Source: CAYXVF01 sp964468125 (GTDB taxonomy: Bacteria; Myxococcota; XYA12-FULL-58-9; CAYXVF01). From it: a stretch of DNA of 29,605 bases. Positions 1-8,056 of this stretch are shown here, piece after piece. Each line of letters starts with the position of its first letter. Position 1 is the stretch's first letter. Made by a program: the position numbers and the translations under genes. The stretch is taken from assembly GCA_964468125.1 (NCBI GenBank), contig CAYXVF010000076.1, positions 1 to 29,605 of the forward strand. The letters are read 5' to 3'. The notes under the pieces are model-generated. The model saw only the letters and a program-made list of their open reading frames with translations. It did no database searches and was not told the origin of the DNA.

Positions 1-205
1 GAAATCGGCGATGGCAGGTTTGATAGGGAGGATAACGGTCCGGGAGATCACCCCATGGCGCACCCGTCCGGAGAATCCACAATTCCCCGTTGAAGACATC
101 GCGTGCTGAGCGCCATGGGCGGCCACCCTGGCGCCCCGGTGACTTCAGCTCGTCCGAGGGGAAGCAGTCTTCGATGGCGTTCCACTGCTCAATCGTCAGG
201 TCCAT
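1..205 (-). mobile_element. IS5-family transposase, N-terminal part, cut by window edge
   Basis: Read on the minus strand from an ATG at 205, the translation is open to the window edge. It begins MDLTIEQWNAIEDCFPSDE and continues with a GRPWRSARDVFNGELWILR block and then TGAPWGDLPDRYPPYQTCHR. This is the typical N-terminal domain of IS5-family transposases (DUF4096-type, in which an EQW start is followed by RxxxNGxLWxLRTGAPWxDLP). Only about 68 residues are visible, so the DDE catalytic domain lies outside and intactness cannot be judged. An in-frame TGA lies a few codons upstream, so the ATG is close to the true start, although the purine-rich GGAG touches the ATG directly. The terminal inverted repeat should lie within 206-260 but I could not identify it. 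Confidence 0.85.
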
Positions 206-260
206 CTCCAGCGTAGATCAAAAAACCGATCTCGAGTCGATCCCGCTGGGGCAGATTGCA

Positions 261-326
261 CCCTTCGACTCGGTGCCGCCTTACGGCGCCACCGGCTCAG
301 GCCGCGTCCTGAGCCTGCCGAAGGGG
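261..326. repeat. structured palindromic repeat (REP-like)
   Basis: An outer stem pairs CCCTTCG (261-267) with CGAAGGG (319-325). It encloses two hairpins: 271-280 with 285-294 (ten-base arms, one mismatch, loop TTAC) and GGCTCAGG (294-301) with CCTGAGCC (308-315). The whole could fold as a three-way junction in DNA or RNA. The core CCTGAGCCTGCCGAAGG resembles a dispersed repeat seen in many environmental bacterial genomes, which I recall and have not searched. It sits about 40 bases past the stop of the PilZ gene and beside the IS5 end, so it could act as a 3' end for that operon. Confidence 0.6.
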
Positions 327-363
327 CGAACGGGGTTGTCCGATATCGGTGATGAGATGCGCC

Positions 364-702
364 CTAGTCGTCCCGCGTGAGCTTGCGCACGATCTCGAGC
401 GTGAACAAGCGCGCGAGAACGTCTCGGCTCTCTTCGGTAAGGGAGGTGAAGACCACGCCGATCCCTTTCGGGTCTTCCTTCTGCGCGCGCACCACCCGGC
501 CCTGCCCCTCGATGGTCTCAAAGTCCTCTACGATGACTGTAAACTTGAGATCGACCAAGGTCTCGACCGGGAGCACGTCGTCGGTTCGGATGAAGGCGCC
601 GCCGCGCGAAATGTTCATCGCGTACTCGGTCAGGAACTCGTCCAGCCCGGAGAACTCGCGGTTGATGGTCACCCTCGGCTGCCGGCGCTGGTCGTGCCCC
701 AT
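364..702 (-). CDS. single-domain PilZ protein
   Basis: A 112-residue protein made of almost nothing but a PilZ domain, the family that binds cyclic di-GMP. The two hallmark elements are present: an arginine cluster RRQPR at residues 6-10 and NISRGG at 30-35, matching the D/N-x-S-x-x-G motif. It lacks any signal peptide or membrane segment, so it should be cytoplasmic. Its ATG (702-700) shares its A with the TGA stop of the upstream RNase gene (TGATG), which implies translational coupling and the same transcript. Stand-alone PilZ proteins usually act as adaptors that pass a c-di-GMP signal to a partner. The partner here is unknown, and a link to RNase E/G is inference from coupling only. Confidence 0.88.
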   Translation of the reverse strand: MGHDQRRQPRVTINREFSGLDEFLTEYAMNISRGGAFIRTDDVLPVETLVDLKFTVIVEDFETIEGQGRVVRAQKEDPKGIGVVFTSLTEESRDVLARLFTLEIVRKLTRDD

Positions 703-2198
703 CAGTCACCCAGCCCCGCCGGAACGATCTCGAAGTGCTCGCGGTGGTAACCGTCACGCGCGACCGGGATGATCCGTGTGTCGTAGAGACGTTCGATGTA
801 GTCGATGTGCTCGTCGTCGTAGGCGTAGAGATAATCCGCCACCCCGGGGTGCATGTTGACCAGAACCGTCGGCGCGCGTTCGCGGTGCATGTGTCGGGCG
901 ATCGCACGCAGGACCTCGCTTGCAACAGTCTGCTCACTCTTCACGAATCCGCGTCCCTTGCAGTAGGGGCAGGGCTCGGTGAGCATTTGTCCGAGCGACT
1001 CCCGCACGCGTTTGCGGGTGAGCTCGACCAAGCCGATCTCGCTCATGCGCACGATCGTCGTCTTCGCCTTGTCGTGTTTGAGCGCTTCCTCGAGCGCACC
1101 GAGCACCTTGTCACGGTTGGCCGACGTAGCCATGTCGATGAAATCGATGATGACGATGCCGCCTACGTTTCGGAGCCGCAGCTGATAGACGACCTCCTTC
1201 ACCGCTTCGAGATTGATCTGCGTGATCGTATCCTCGAGCGAGCTCTTACCCACAAAGCGGCCCGAGTTGACGTCGATGACCGTGAGCGCTTCCGCTTGGT
1301 CGATGACGATGTACCCGCCGCTCTTGAGCCACACGCGACGTTCGAGCGCGCGCTCGATTTCCACTTCGATGCCGTAGTGGTCGAATATCGGCTCGTAGGG
1401 GTCGTGGAGCTTCACCCGTGACTCTTCCCCGGGGGCAAAGCTCTTCACGAAGGAGCGGATCCGCTCGTAGTCCTCTTCGTTGTCGGCGATGATCCCGTCG
1501 ACCTCATCGGTGAAGAGATCCCGGGTCGCGCGCAGCACGAGGTCTAGGTCCTCAAAAATCATGTCCGGGGTTGGGCCGCTCGCGCCGCGCCGTTCGATGT
1601 CGTCCCACATCTGCTTGAGCAGGCGAACCTCCCGGCGCAACTTCTCGCCTTCGATCCCCTCGGCGGCGGTCCGAACGATGAAGCCACCGCCCACTTCCGA
1701 GCTCGACTCCTGCATCACCGCGCGCAGTCGCTCCCGCTCCTCTTCGTTCTCGATCCGCCTGGATACGCCGATGTGCGGATTGAAGGGCATGTAAACCAGG
1801 TTGCGACCGGGCACGGTGATCTGGCGGGTGAGTCTGGCGCCTTTCGTTCCGATCGGCTCCTTTTGCACCTGCACCAGCACTTCCTGACCGGTCTTGAGAA
1901 TCGCTCCGATGTCGTGTTTCGAGCTGTTGCGAAAGCCGTCCGTCGCCCCTTCGGCGGCGACCATCTCCGGGTCGACGAGCGCGTCGTCGACGTAGAGAAA
2001 AGCCGTGCGGTCTAGGCCCACCTCGACGAAGGCCGCCTGCATGCCCGGCAAAACACGCACCACCTTGCCCCGATAGACGTTGCCCACGACCGAGCGGTCC
2101 CGGTCCCGTTCCACGTAGAGCTCGACGGGCACCCCGTTGGAGAGGAGCGCCACCCGAGTCTCGGAAGGACCGTGATTGATGACCAGCGTTTCGCCCAT
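702..2198 (-). CDS. rng: ribonuclease E/G family endoribonuclease
   Basis: A 498-residue protein, close to RNase G length and without the long C-terminal scaffold of RNase E. This family cleaves single-stranded AU-rich RNA and matures rRNA and decays mRNA. An S1-like RNA-binding region follows the VGNVYRGKVVRVLPGMQAAF block (residues 38-57). The catalytic metal ligands are visible as D309 in LTVIDVNSGRF and D352 in IVIIDFIDM, and the Zn-link cysteines are C410 and C413 in CPYCKGRGF. The start MGETLVINHGPSETRVALL is standard for the family. The gene begins 41 bases after the stop of the sigma-54 regulator on the same strand and overlaps the PilZ gene, so it is probably part of a four-gene operon. 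The match to RNase G rather than a short RNase E is inferred from length. Confidence 0.95.
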   Translation of the reverse strand: MGETLVINHGPSETRVALLSNGVPVELYVERDRDRSVVGNVYRGKVVRVLPGMQAAFVEVGLDRTAFLYVDDALVDPEMVAAEGATDGFRNSSKHDIGAILKTGQEVLVQVQKEPIGTKGARLTRQITVPGRNLVYMPFNPHIGVSRRIENEEERERLRAVMQESSSEVGGGFIVRTAAEGIEGEKLRREVRLLKQMWDDIERRGASGPTPDMIFEDLDLVLRATRDLFTDEVDGIIADNEEDYERIRSFVKSFAPGEESRVKLHDPYEPIFDHYGIEVEIERALERRVWLKSGGYIVIDQAEALTVIDVNSGRFVGKSSLEDTITQINLEAVKEVVYQLRLRNVGGIVIIDFIDMATSANRDKVLGALEEALKHDKAKTTIVRMSEIGLVELTRKRVRESLGQMLTEPCPYCKGRGFVKSEQTVASEVLRAIARHMHRERAPTVLVNMHPGVADYLYAYDDEHIDYIERLYDTRIIPVARDGYHREHFEIVPAGLGD

Positions 2199-2239
2199 CA
2201 GACTCTAGCTCGCACAATCGGGTACGCGCCGCAAACGGG

Positions 2240-3685
2240 TCAATCGCCAGCGCGGAAAGTGGCGGCCTTGATGCCGTGACGCTTGAGCATGCGCCGCAGG
2301 TTGGACCGGTCGATACCAGAGCGCCGCGACGCCTCGGAGAGATTGCCCTCGGTCGCCGTGAGCAGGTCGCGCAGGTAGCGCATCTCGAAGTCCTCGATCA
2401 GCTGGGTCCTCGCTTCGCTGAAGGGACGGGAGGAAATCGAACCCACGCCCGCGAGGAGAGCCGCGTTGCGGACGCTCTTTGACGAAATCCCCGCATTCAC
2501 AAACGACGGCAGCTGATCGGTGCCGATCGAGTCGCCGTTGCTCAGCGTCGCCGCATGCTCGACCGCATTGTTGAGCTCGCGTACGTTCCCTGGCCAGTCA
2601 TAGGCCACGAGCGCCTGCATCGCGTCGTCGTCGAAGGTCTTGATTTCTGTGCCCACGCGACGGGTGAACTTGTCGAGTAGATGCTGCGCGATGAGCGGAA
2701 CGTCGTCGCGGCGGTCTCGCAAGGGCGGCAACACGACGCGAAATGTGCTGATGCGATAATAGAGGTCTTCGCGGAAAGAACCAGATCGCATCGCCCGTTC
2801 CAGGTCGACGTTGGTCGCTGCGATCACCCGCACGTCGACCTTCTTCGCCCGGGTGGATCCCACCGGACGGATCTCGTTCTCCTGCAGAGCACGAAGCAAC
2901 TTGACCTGGGTCTGGAGCGGGACGTCACCGAGCTCGTCCAGAAACAGCACGCCATTGTCGGCCGCCTCAAACAGGCCCTTGTGGCTTCCGGTGGCACCGG
3001 TGAACGCGCCCCGTTCGTGCCCAAAGAGCTCGCTGTCGATCAGCGTTTCGGTCATCGCTGCGCAGTTGACGGCGATGAAGGGAGCATCCGCACGATTGCT
3101 CCGAGTATGCAGGGCCCGCGCGACCAACTCTTTTCCGGTGCCGCTTTCGCCACTGATGAGAACGGGCGCTGTCGAGTCCGCGATCTGCTCCACGAGCTTT
3201 TTGACCTGCTCGATGGCGCGACTCTCACCGATCAACTCGGTGGACGGACCAAAGGCGTCGAGGCGCGATCGCAGCGTCGCGTTCACTTCTTTTAGACGTT
3301 TGCGTTCGACCGCACTCTCGATCCGACGAACAGCCGAGTCGAGGTCGTCGATCGGCTTACACAAGAAATCGTAGGCCCCTTGTTGGAGGGCCTGCACCGC
3401 GGTCTGGATCGTACCGTGGCCGGTGATGACGATCGCTTCGGCCTTCGGCTGAACTCGGTGCAAATGCTCGAGGAGGGTGAGTCCGTCGATCCCGGGCATT
3501 CGAATGTCGAGGAGGGCGACGTCTACGTCCTCCGTGTCGAAGTAGCGTTGCGCAGCGAGAGGATCGGAGAAGAGCTCGACCCGATAGCGTTGGTTGGAGA
3601 GCATCTCCCCCCACGATTCCAAGATCACCGGCTCGTCGTCGACGACCGCGATCGTGGGTTTTACCTCTAGAGACTCAGCTCGCAT
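2240..3685 (-). CDS. NtrC-type sigma-54-dependent response regulator
   Basis: A 481-residue regulator with three domains in order. The receiver (about 11-125) has acidic residues D16/D17, phospho-acceptor D60 in ALLDIRMPG and conserved K110. The AAA+ domain (about 150-390) has Walker A GESGTGKE at 179-186, the sigma-54 contact loop GAFTGA at 226-231 and Walker B VLFLDE at 246-251. The C-terminal Fis-type helix-turn-helix spans about 440-475 (EASRRSGIDRSNLRRML). The intact GAFTGA loop predicts that it activates sigma-54 promoters when phosphorylated. Its ATG overlaps the end of the histidine kinase gene by 11 bases, so the two should be a cognate pair. Its target promoters cannot be deduced from this window. 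Confidence 0.95.
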   Translation of the reverse strand: MRAESLEVKPTIAVVDDEPVILESWGEMLSNQRYRVELFSDPLAAQRYFDTEDVDVALLDIRMPGIDGLTLLEHLHRVQPKAEAIVITGHGTIQTAVQALQQGAYDFLCKPIDDLDSAVRRIESAVERKRLKEVNATLRSRLDAFGPSTELIGESRAIEQVKKLVEQIADSTAPVLISGESGTGKELVARALHTRSNRADAPFIAVNCAAMTETLIDSELFGHERGAFTGATGSHKGLFEAADNGVLFLDELGDVPLQTQVKLLRALQENEIRPVGSTRAKKVDVRVIAATNVDLERAMRSGSFREDLYYRISTFRVVLPPLRDRRDDVPLIAQHLLDKFTRRVGTEIKTFDDDAMQALVAYDWPGNVRELNNAVEHAATLSNGDSIGTDQLPSFVNAGISSKSVRNAALLAGVGSISSRPFSEARTQLIEDFEMRYLRDLLTATEGNLSEASRRSGIDRSNLRRMLKRHGIKAATFRAGD

Positions 3686-5198
3686 GATTCACCGTTTCCT
3701 CCAAGCGCGGCAGTCGAACCTCGAAGCGCGCACCACCCAACTTGCTGCTCGTCACCTTTAACCCGCCGCCGTGCTCCTGAATGATGCTGTGGCTGATCGC
3801 GAGTCCCAAGCCTGTCCCCATTCCCTCAGGCTTCGTCGTAAAAAAGGGCTCGAAGATCCTATCGGCGTCTTCGAGGGGCACGCCGGGGCCCGAGTCATCG
3901 ACCGCGAGAAGCGCGCAGTCTTCGTCGAGCTCGACGGAGACCTGTACCCTCGCGTTCGCCGGCGACGCGTCGAGGGCGTTTTGGATCAAATTGACCAGCA
4001 CCTGCTGCAGCTGGTTGCTCGAACCGTGGACCCACGCCCCGGCCTCTCGAATCTGCGTTTCAATCGACTTTCCATCGACCGACTCGAAGAGCACGACGCT
4101 CTTCTCACAGACTTCCTTGAGTGACACTCGATGGCGGTCGGTCGACTTCGCCTTGCGAGAAAAATCACGGAGTGACTGTACGATGTCGCGGCAACGAAGC
4201 GCGCATTCGCGAATCACCTCGTGGTAGCGCCGGAGCTTTTCCTCCTGGACACCCGGCTTCTGCGCCAGCTGAACGAAGCTCAGAATTCCATGAAGCGGGT
4301 TGTTGATTTCATGCGCCACGCCTCCCGCGAGGCGGCCGATCGCCGCCATCTTCTCCATGTGCGCCGCCTCTTTCTCGAAGGCGACGATTCGACTCACGTC
4401 TTGGTAGACACAGAGGGTCGAGCTCTCTGCTCCCGGAACCCCGTAGGCACGAACGTCGAAGACGCGGCGCCCCTCATCGAGGAAGATGCGCGAATGCCCC
4501 TCGTCGACCGGTACGACGTCGCTGGGCGCGCAGTCGGGGAATGCGACGCTCGTCCACTGCAGACCCTCGAGCGCTTCGTGCTCGTCGACGGAGGAAATCG
4601 CGAGAGCGGCGTCATTGGCGCCTTCCACACGGTAGTCGCGGCTGAGGATCACGATCGGGTCGGAGATCGCATTGAGGGCGACGTCCCAACGCCTGCGAAA
4701 ACGGATGAGCGTGGTCTCTTTCTCGTCGATGCGCTCCTGGAGCAGCCGGTTCAGATAGCTCAGCTCTTCGTTCCGACTGCGGATCCGCTCCATCAAGATC
4801 GTGTTCTCGCGCCGCAAACGCGCTTGCTGCATCGCTTGCTCGAGGATGGCGACGAGCATGTCGCGCTTCCAAGGCTTGCGCAGAAAGCGGCTGATTCCCG
4901 CCTCGTTGATGCCGCGCTCGAGCGCCTCTTCATCGGCAAAGGCGGTCAGGAGGATACGCTCGGTCCGGGGCGCCCGACGTCGCACCTCTGCGAGCAGATC
5001 CACGCCGTCCATCTGCGGCATGCGAAAATCAGCCACGACTACCGCAAACTCGTGGGTGTCGATGATGTCGAGGGCATTGAGAGGGTTCGATGAGGTCTTC
5101 GCGTCCCAGCCCATGGTGGCAGCAGTTCGCGCGAGGGCCTTGAGAATCGGCGCCTCGTCATCGACGAAGAGAATGCTCGAGTTTTCGATCGCGTCCAT
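3675..5198 (-). CDS. hybrid histidine kinase (REC-PAS-HisKA-HATPase)
   Basis: A 507-residue soluble kinase. It opens with a receiver domain (residues 7-122: D13/D14, phospho-acceptor D57 in VVADFRMPQ, K108 in LRKPW). A coiled-coil stretch (about 125-170) and a PAS-like segment (about 170-275) follow. The phospho-acceptor His is H296 in GGVAHEINNPLHGI, and the ATPase domain has the N box NLIQNALDA (403-411), G1 DSGPGV and G2 GMGTGLGLAIS. No transmembrane segment is seen, so the signal is probably cytoplasmic or arrives through the N-terminal receiver. I chose the ATG at 5198 because GAGGA lies six bases upstream and the receiver begins at once. The longer reading frame upstream only mirrors the divergent gene. 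It pairs with the overlapping sigma-54 regulator. Confidence 0.92.
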   Translation of the reverse strand: MDAIENSSILFVDDEAPILKALARTAATMGWDAKTSSNPLNALDIIDTHEFAVVVADFRMPQMDGVDLLAEVRRRAPRTERILLTAFADEEALERGINEAGISRFLRKPWKRDMLVAILEQAMQQARLRRENTILMERIRSRNEELSYLNRLLQERIDEKETTLIRFRRRWDVALNAISDPIVILSRDYRVEGANDAALAISSVDEHEALEGLQWTSVAFPDCAPSDVVPVDEGHSRIFLDEGRRVFDVRAYGVPGAESSTLCVYQDVSRIVAFEKEAAHMEKMAAIGRLAGGVAHEINNPLHGILSFVQLAQKPGVQEEKLRRYHEVIRECALRCRDIVQSLRDFSRKAKSTDRHRVSLKEVCEKSVVLFESVDGKSIETQIREAGAWVHGSSNQLQQVLVNLIQNALDASPANARVQVSVELDEDCALLAVDDSGPGVPLEDADRIFEPFFTTKPEGMGTGLGLAISHSIIQEHGGGLKVTSSKLGGARFEVRLPRLEETVNHAS

Positions 5199-5396
5199 CG
5201 GGTCCTCGCCCGCGCCCTGGGGTTGGTTGCCCTGGGTTCTGCAAACCTCGGACCAACCTGAAATCGCCTCTGAGGCGCCTATTCGGCCGGGATCGCGCCA
5301 CGAGGCCCCGGGTTCCATCATCCCAAGGGTACGATTGACCCACTGCAGCCGCCACAGGAATTCAAGGAAGCACGGATTTTGCAGGAACGAGTGGTG

Positions 5397-6266
5397 ATGC
5401 GTGAAACCGCCCTCGAGATTCCACCGCCGCTCCCCGCCGTCAAACCGCCGAGCCACCTCCAGCGTTTGCTGGCTCAGGTGACCCTCGGGCGTCCCGGCGA
5501 ACGCACAAAGACCTATCGGGCGCTCGTTCACCGTGGATCGGAGGCCTTGGCCGCCCTCGACGCGGTTTTTCCCGGGCGTCTCTTCCTCGAGGGAGATCTG
5601 CGCAGCCTCTTTGTCGAGCCCCTCGAGGAGCTGGCACCACTCCTCGAGGCGATTCGGCATTTTGGTTCAGATGGACTCGCCGTCCTGGATCGACACAGCC
5701 AGGATCCCGATCCGAACCACCGCCTCGCCGTCGTGCGGGCACTCTACGACTTCAGCCACGCCATGGCGGGGCGTGCGCTCGCCCGCCTCGCGGCTGATCC
5801 ACACCCACGGGTGGCGCTCGCCGCGGCGATCGCCCTCGAGTCCGGCGCCCATCCGGGCGGGCTGAAACGAGCGAGGGACGCGGCGGTCGAAACGCTCGTT
5901 CGTGCCGAGCTCAACAGTGAGGAAGCCTGGAATCGCTGTGTTTGGCTCGGAGCGGGACGGGCCCTGAGCGCAGCTGCGGAGGTGCCGTGGCGTCGGGTGA
6001 AGACGTGGCAGGAACCCATGGGCGAGCTGTCCTGGCATCCGCCGTCCGCGCAACGGGCACTGCTTGGACTCATGAGTCGGAACCCGGACCTTCCGCTCCT
6101 TCGAGTCCGGACGCGTGCACTCACCCATCCAGACCGGGCCGTTCGCGCCTACGCGGTGGACAAGCTCGGTCGCAGCCACCATGCTGCTCTTGCGTTTGAC
6201 CCCGATGGCACTGACAGTTTTCGCAATACCGTCGCTGAGCGCTTTAAGCTCGCCGCATTCGACTAG
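5397..6266 (+). CDS. HEAT-repeat-like hypothetical protein
   Basis: About 289 residues from the ATG at 5397, which follows AGGA at 5383-5386. GTG codons at 5391 and 5394 and a TTG at 5379 are alternative starts. The protein is rich in Ala, Leu and Arg and shows helical units of the HEAT/PBS-lyase type, for example QDPDPNHRLAVVRALYDF, ADPHPRVALAAAIALES and THPDRAVRAYAVDKLG, each with a D-P-x-x-x-V-R-x-x-A pattern. Such repeats form protein-binding scaffolds and no catalytic motif is visible. It is transcribed divergently from the histidine kinase across about 200 bases and ends in a terminator-like hairpin before the RNase J gene. Its function is unknown. Confidence 0.75.
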   Translation: MRETALEIPPPLPAVKPPSHLQRLLAQVTLGRPGERTKTYRALVHRGSEALAALDAVFPGRLFLEGDLRSLFVEPLEELAPLLEAIRHFGSDGLAVLDRHSQDPDPNHRLAVVRALYDFSHAMAGRALARLAADPHPRVALAAAIALESGAHPGGLKRARDAAVETLVRAELNSEEAWNRCVWLGAGRALSAAAEVPWRRVKTWQEPMGELSWHPPSAQRALLGLMSRNPDLPLLRVRTRALTHPDRAVRAYAVDKLGRSHHAALAFDPDGTDSFRNTVAERFKLAAFD

Positions 6267-6286
6267 CCCACGAACGCTGGGCTTTT
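6265..6286 (+). terminator. terminator-like hairpin before RNase J
   Basis: AGCCCA (6265-6270) and TGGGCT (6278-6283) form a six-base perfect stem with a seven-base loop, running into TTTT (6283-6286). It starts on the stop codon of the HEAT-like gene. It ends directly before AGGGG (6287-6291), the apparent ribosome binding site of RNase J. The short stem and short T run make it a weak intrinsic terminator or an attenuator. Confidence 0.55.
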
Positions 6287-6296
6287 AGGGGCCTCT

Positions 6297-7967
6297 TTGT
6301 CCAGTCTCAATCAGCTTCGCGTCGTGCCACTCGGTGGTCTTGGGCGAGTCGGCGGAAACATGATGGTCTACGAGACCGAGCGTGACCTGCTCGTCGTCGA
6401 CTGCGGTATACTGTTTCCTAACGAGGACGAGCTGGGCGTCGACTACGTGCTCCCAGACGTCAGCTACGTCGCACGGCGACGTGAGAAGCTCCGCGGCTAC
6501 GTGATCACCCATGCGCACGAAGATCACATCGGCGCGCTGCCCTACATCCTGCGTGACCTGCCGGCGCCGGTCTGGGGCTCGGCCTATTCTACGGCGCATT
6601 TCCGCATGAAGCTCGGGGAGCACCCGGGCTTGGATCCCAAGATCCACACCTTTCGCGACCTCGAGGCGTTTTCAGTGGGGGGCTTCGAGATCTTGCCGAT
6701 TCCCGTCACCCACTCGATCGCAGGCGCGGTTGCGCTCGCGATCAAGTCACCGATTGGCCAGGTCCTCCACACCGGCGATTTTCGACTCGATCCAGCGCCC
6801 ATCGACGGACGCGAGACGGCCGTAGACACGCTCGAGCGACTCGGAGACGAGGGGGTCGCCCTCATGCTCTCCGATTCCACGAACTCCGAACGGGCCGGGC
6901 GCACGTGGAGCGAGACGGAGGTGCGTGAGGCACTGACCGAGCTCATAGCCGTTGCAGAGCAGCGGGTGATGGTCACGACGTTCTCGAGCAACGTGCATCG
7001 CCTGCAATCGGTGATCGACGCGAGTCACGCCGCCGGACGGACGGTGCTTCCGGTGGGCCGAAGCATGTCCCAGACCGTCCAGCTCGCGCTCGAAAACGGG
7101 TTCTTGAAGGTGCCCCGGGGCGCGATTGCGGACGTGAGCAACTTCGACAGCTTCACGCGCGCGCAGATGACACTCTTGGTCTCGGGGAGCCAGGGGGAGC
7201 CACGCGGATCCTTCAGCCGGATCGCCGAGGGGACCCACGGTCTCGCCTACGTCGAGGCGGGAGACACTGTGATCATGTCCTCGCGTCGGATCCCCGGGAA
7301 CGAGGTCCGAATCGGCCGCGCGATCAACGCGCTCTACAAGATCGGATGCACGGTCATCGACGACCGCGCCGCGAAAGTGCACACCTCCGGCCACGCCTTC
7401 CGCGACGAGCAGCAGGACATGCTCCGCTGGGTTCGACCCCACTGGTTCATCCCGGTACATGGCGAGTACCGGCACATGGTGCATCACGCGCGAAACGCAG
7501 CAAGTGTCGGTGTAGCTCGTGAGTGCATCCTCGTGACCGAAGACGGATACCCGATCACGTTCGAGCGCGACGAGGAGGGGATACGGGCACGGCGCGACCC
7601 GAAAGTGGAAGCAGGACCCGTCTACGCCGCGGGAGGTGCGGTGGGCATCGTCGACGAGGTCGTGCTTCGCGACCGGCAGATCCTGCAAGGCAACGGTATT
7701 CTGTTCTGCGTTGTCGTGTTAGACGACGAGGACCGGATCGTGGCGGGCCCGGAAATCGGGACCCGTGGTACGATACACGTCGACGAGAACCCGGAGTGGA
7801 TCGCGGATGCGGTCGATGCGGTGCTCGAAGCGCTTGAGCGCGTGACCGAGCCCCCAGATGACCTCGAAGGATGGGGAGAGGTGGTGAAACGCGCCCTCAA
7901 GCGTCAGCTGCGCCGCGGACACGACCTCCGGCCCCTCTTGGTGCCCATGGTACTCCGAGCCGATTGA
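6297..7967 (+). CDS. rnj: ribonuclease J
   Basis: A 556-residue metallo-beta-lactamase/beta-CASP ribonuclease, the usual length of RNase J. This enzyme has 5'-to-3' exonuclease and endonuclease activity in mRNA decay and rRNA maturation. The opening LRVVPLGGLGRVGGNMMVYE and the zinc motif HAHEDH (H72, H74, D76, H77) are diagnostic. Later beta-CASP and RMMBL elements include SGSQGEPRGSF, SSRRIPGNE, VHTSGHAF and WFIPVHGEYRHM. The start is probably TTG at 6297, because AGGGG sits five bases upstream and the N-terminal family sequence begins right after. The adjacent hairpin could limit read-through or translation. The same window also encodes an RNase E/G. Confidence 0.95.
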   Translation: MSSLNQLRVVPLGGLGRVGGNMMVYETERDLLVVDCGILFPNEDELGVDYVLPDVSYVARRREKLRGYVITHAHEDHIGALPYILRDLPAPVWGSAYSTAHFRMKLGEHPGLDPKIHTFRDLEAFSVGGFEILPIPVTHSIAGAVALAIKSPIGQVLHTGDFRLDPAPIDGRETAVDTLERLGDEGVALMLSDSTNSERAGRTWSETEVREALTELIAVAEQRVMVTTFSSNVHRLQSVIDASHAAGRTVLPVGRSMSQTVQLALENGFLKVPRGAIADVSNFDSFTRAQMTLLVSGSQGEPRGSFSRIAEGTHGLAYVEAGDTVIMSSRRIPGNEVRIGRAINALYKIGCTVIDDRAAKVHTSGHAFRDEQQDMLRWVRPHWFIPVHGEYRHMVHHARNAASVGVARECILVTEDGYPITFERDEEGIRARRDPKVEAGPVYAAGGAVGIVDEVVLRDRQILQGNGILFCVVVLDDEDRIVAGPEIGTRGTIHVDENPEWIADAVDAVLEALERVTEPPDDLEGWGEVVKRALKRQLRRGHDLRPLLVPMVLRAD

Positions 7968-8056
7968 GCTCAACTCACTTTCCGGTTGAAAAGCCGCTCC
8001 AGTCGCACTAGCGAGGGGGCGGGGAGTTGTATCCCTAGGATTTACGACCGGGAAGA

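Noticed and set aside
90..380. Plus-strand open frame of 96 codons near the left edge
   Set aside because: It is antisense to the IS5 transposase start and crosses the palindromic repeat, so it is not a gene.
5199..5660. N-terminal extension of the histidine kinase by about 154 residues
   Set aside because: The extension is low in family similarity, overlaps the divergent HEAT-like gene and its start region, and the receiver domain begins directly after the ATG at 5198, which has a good ribosome binding site.
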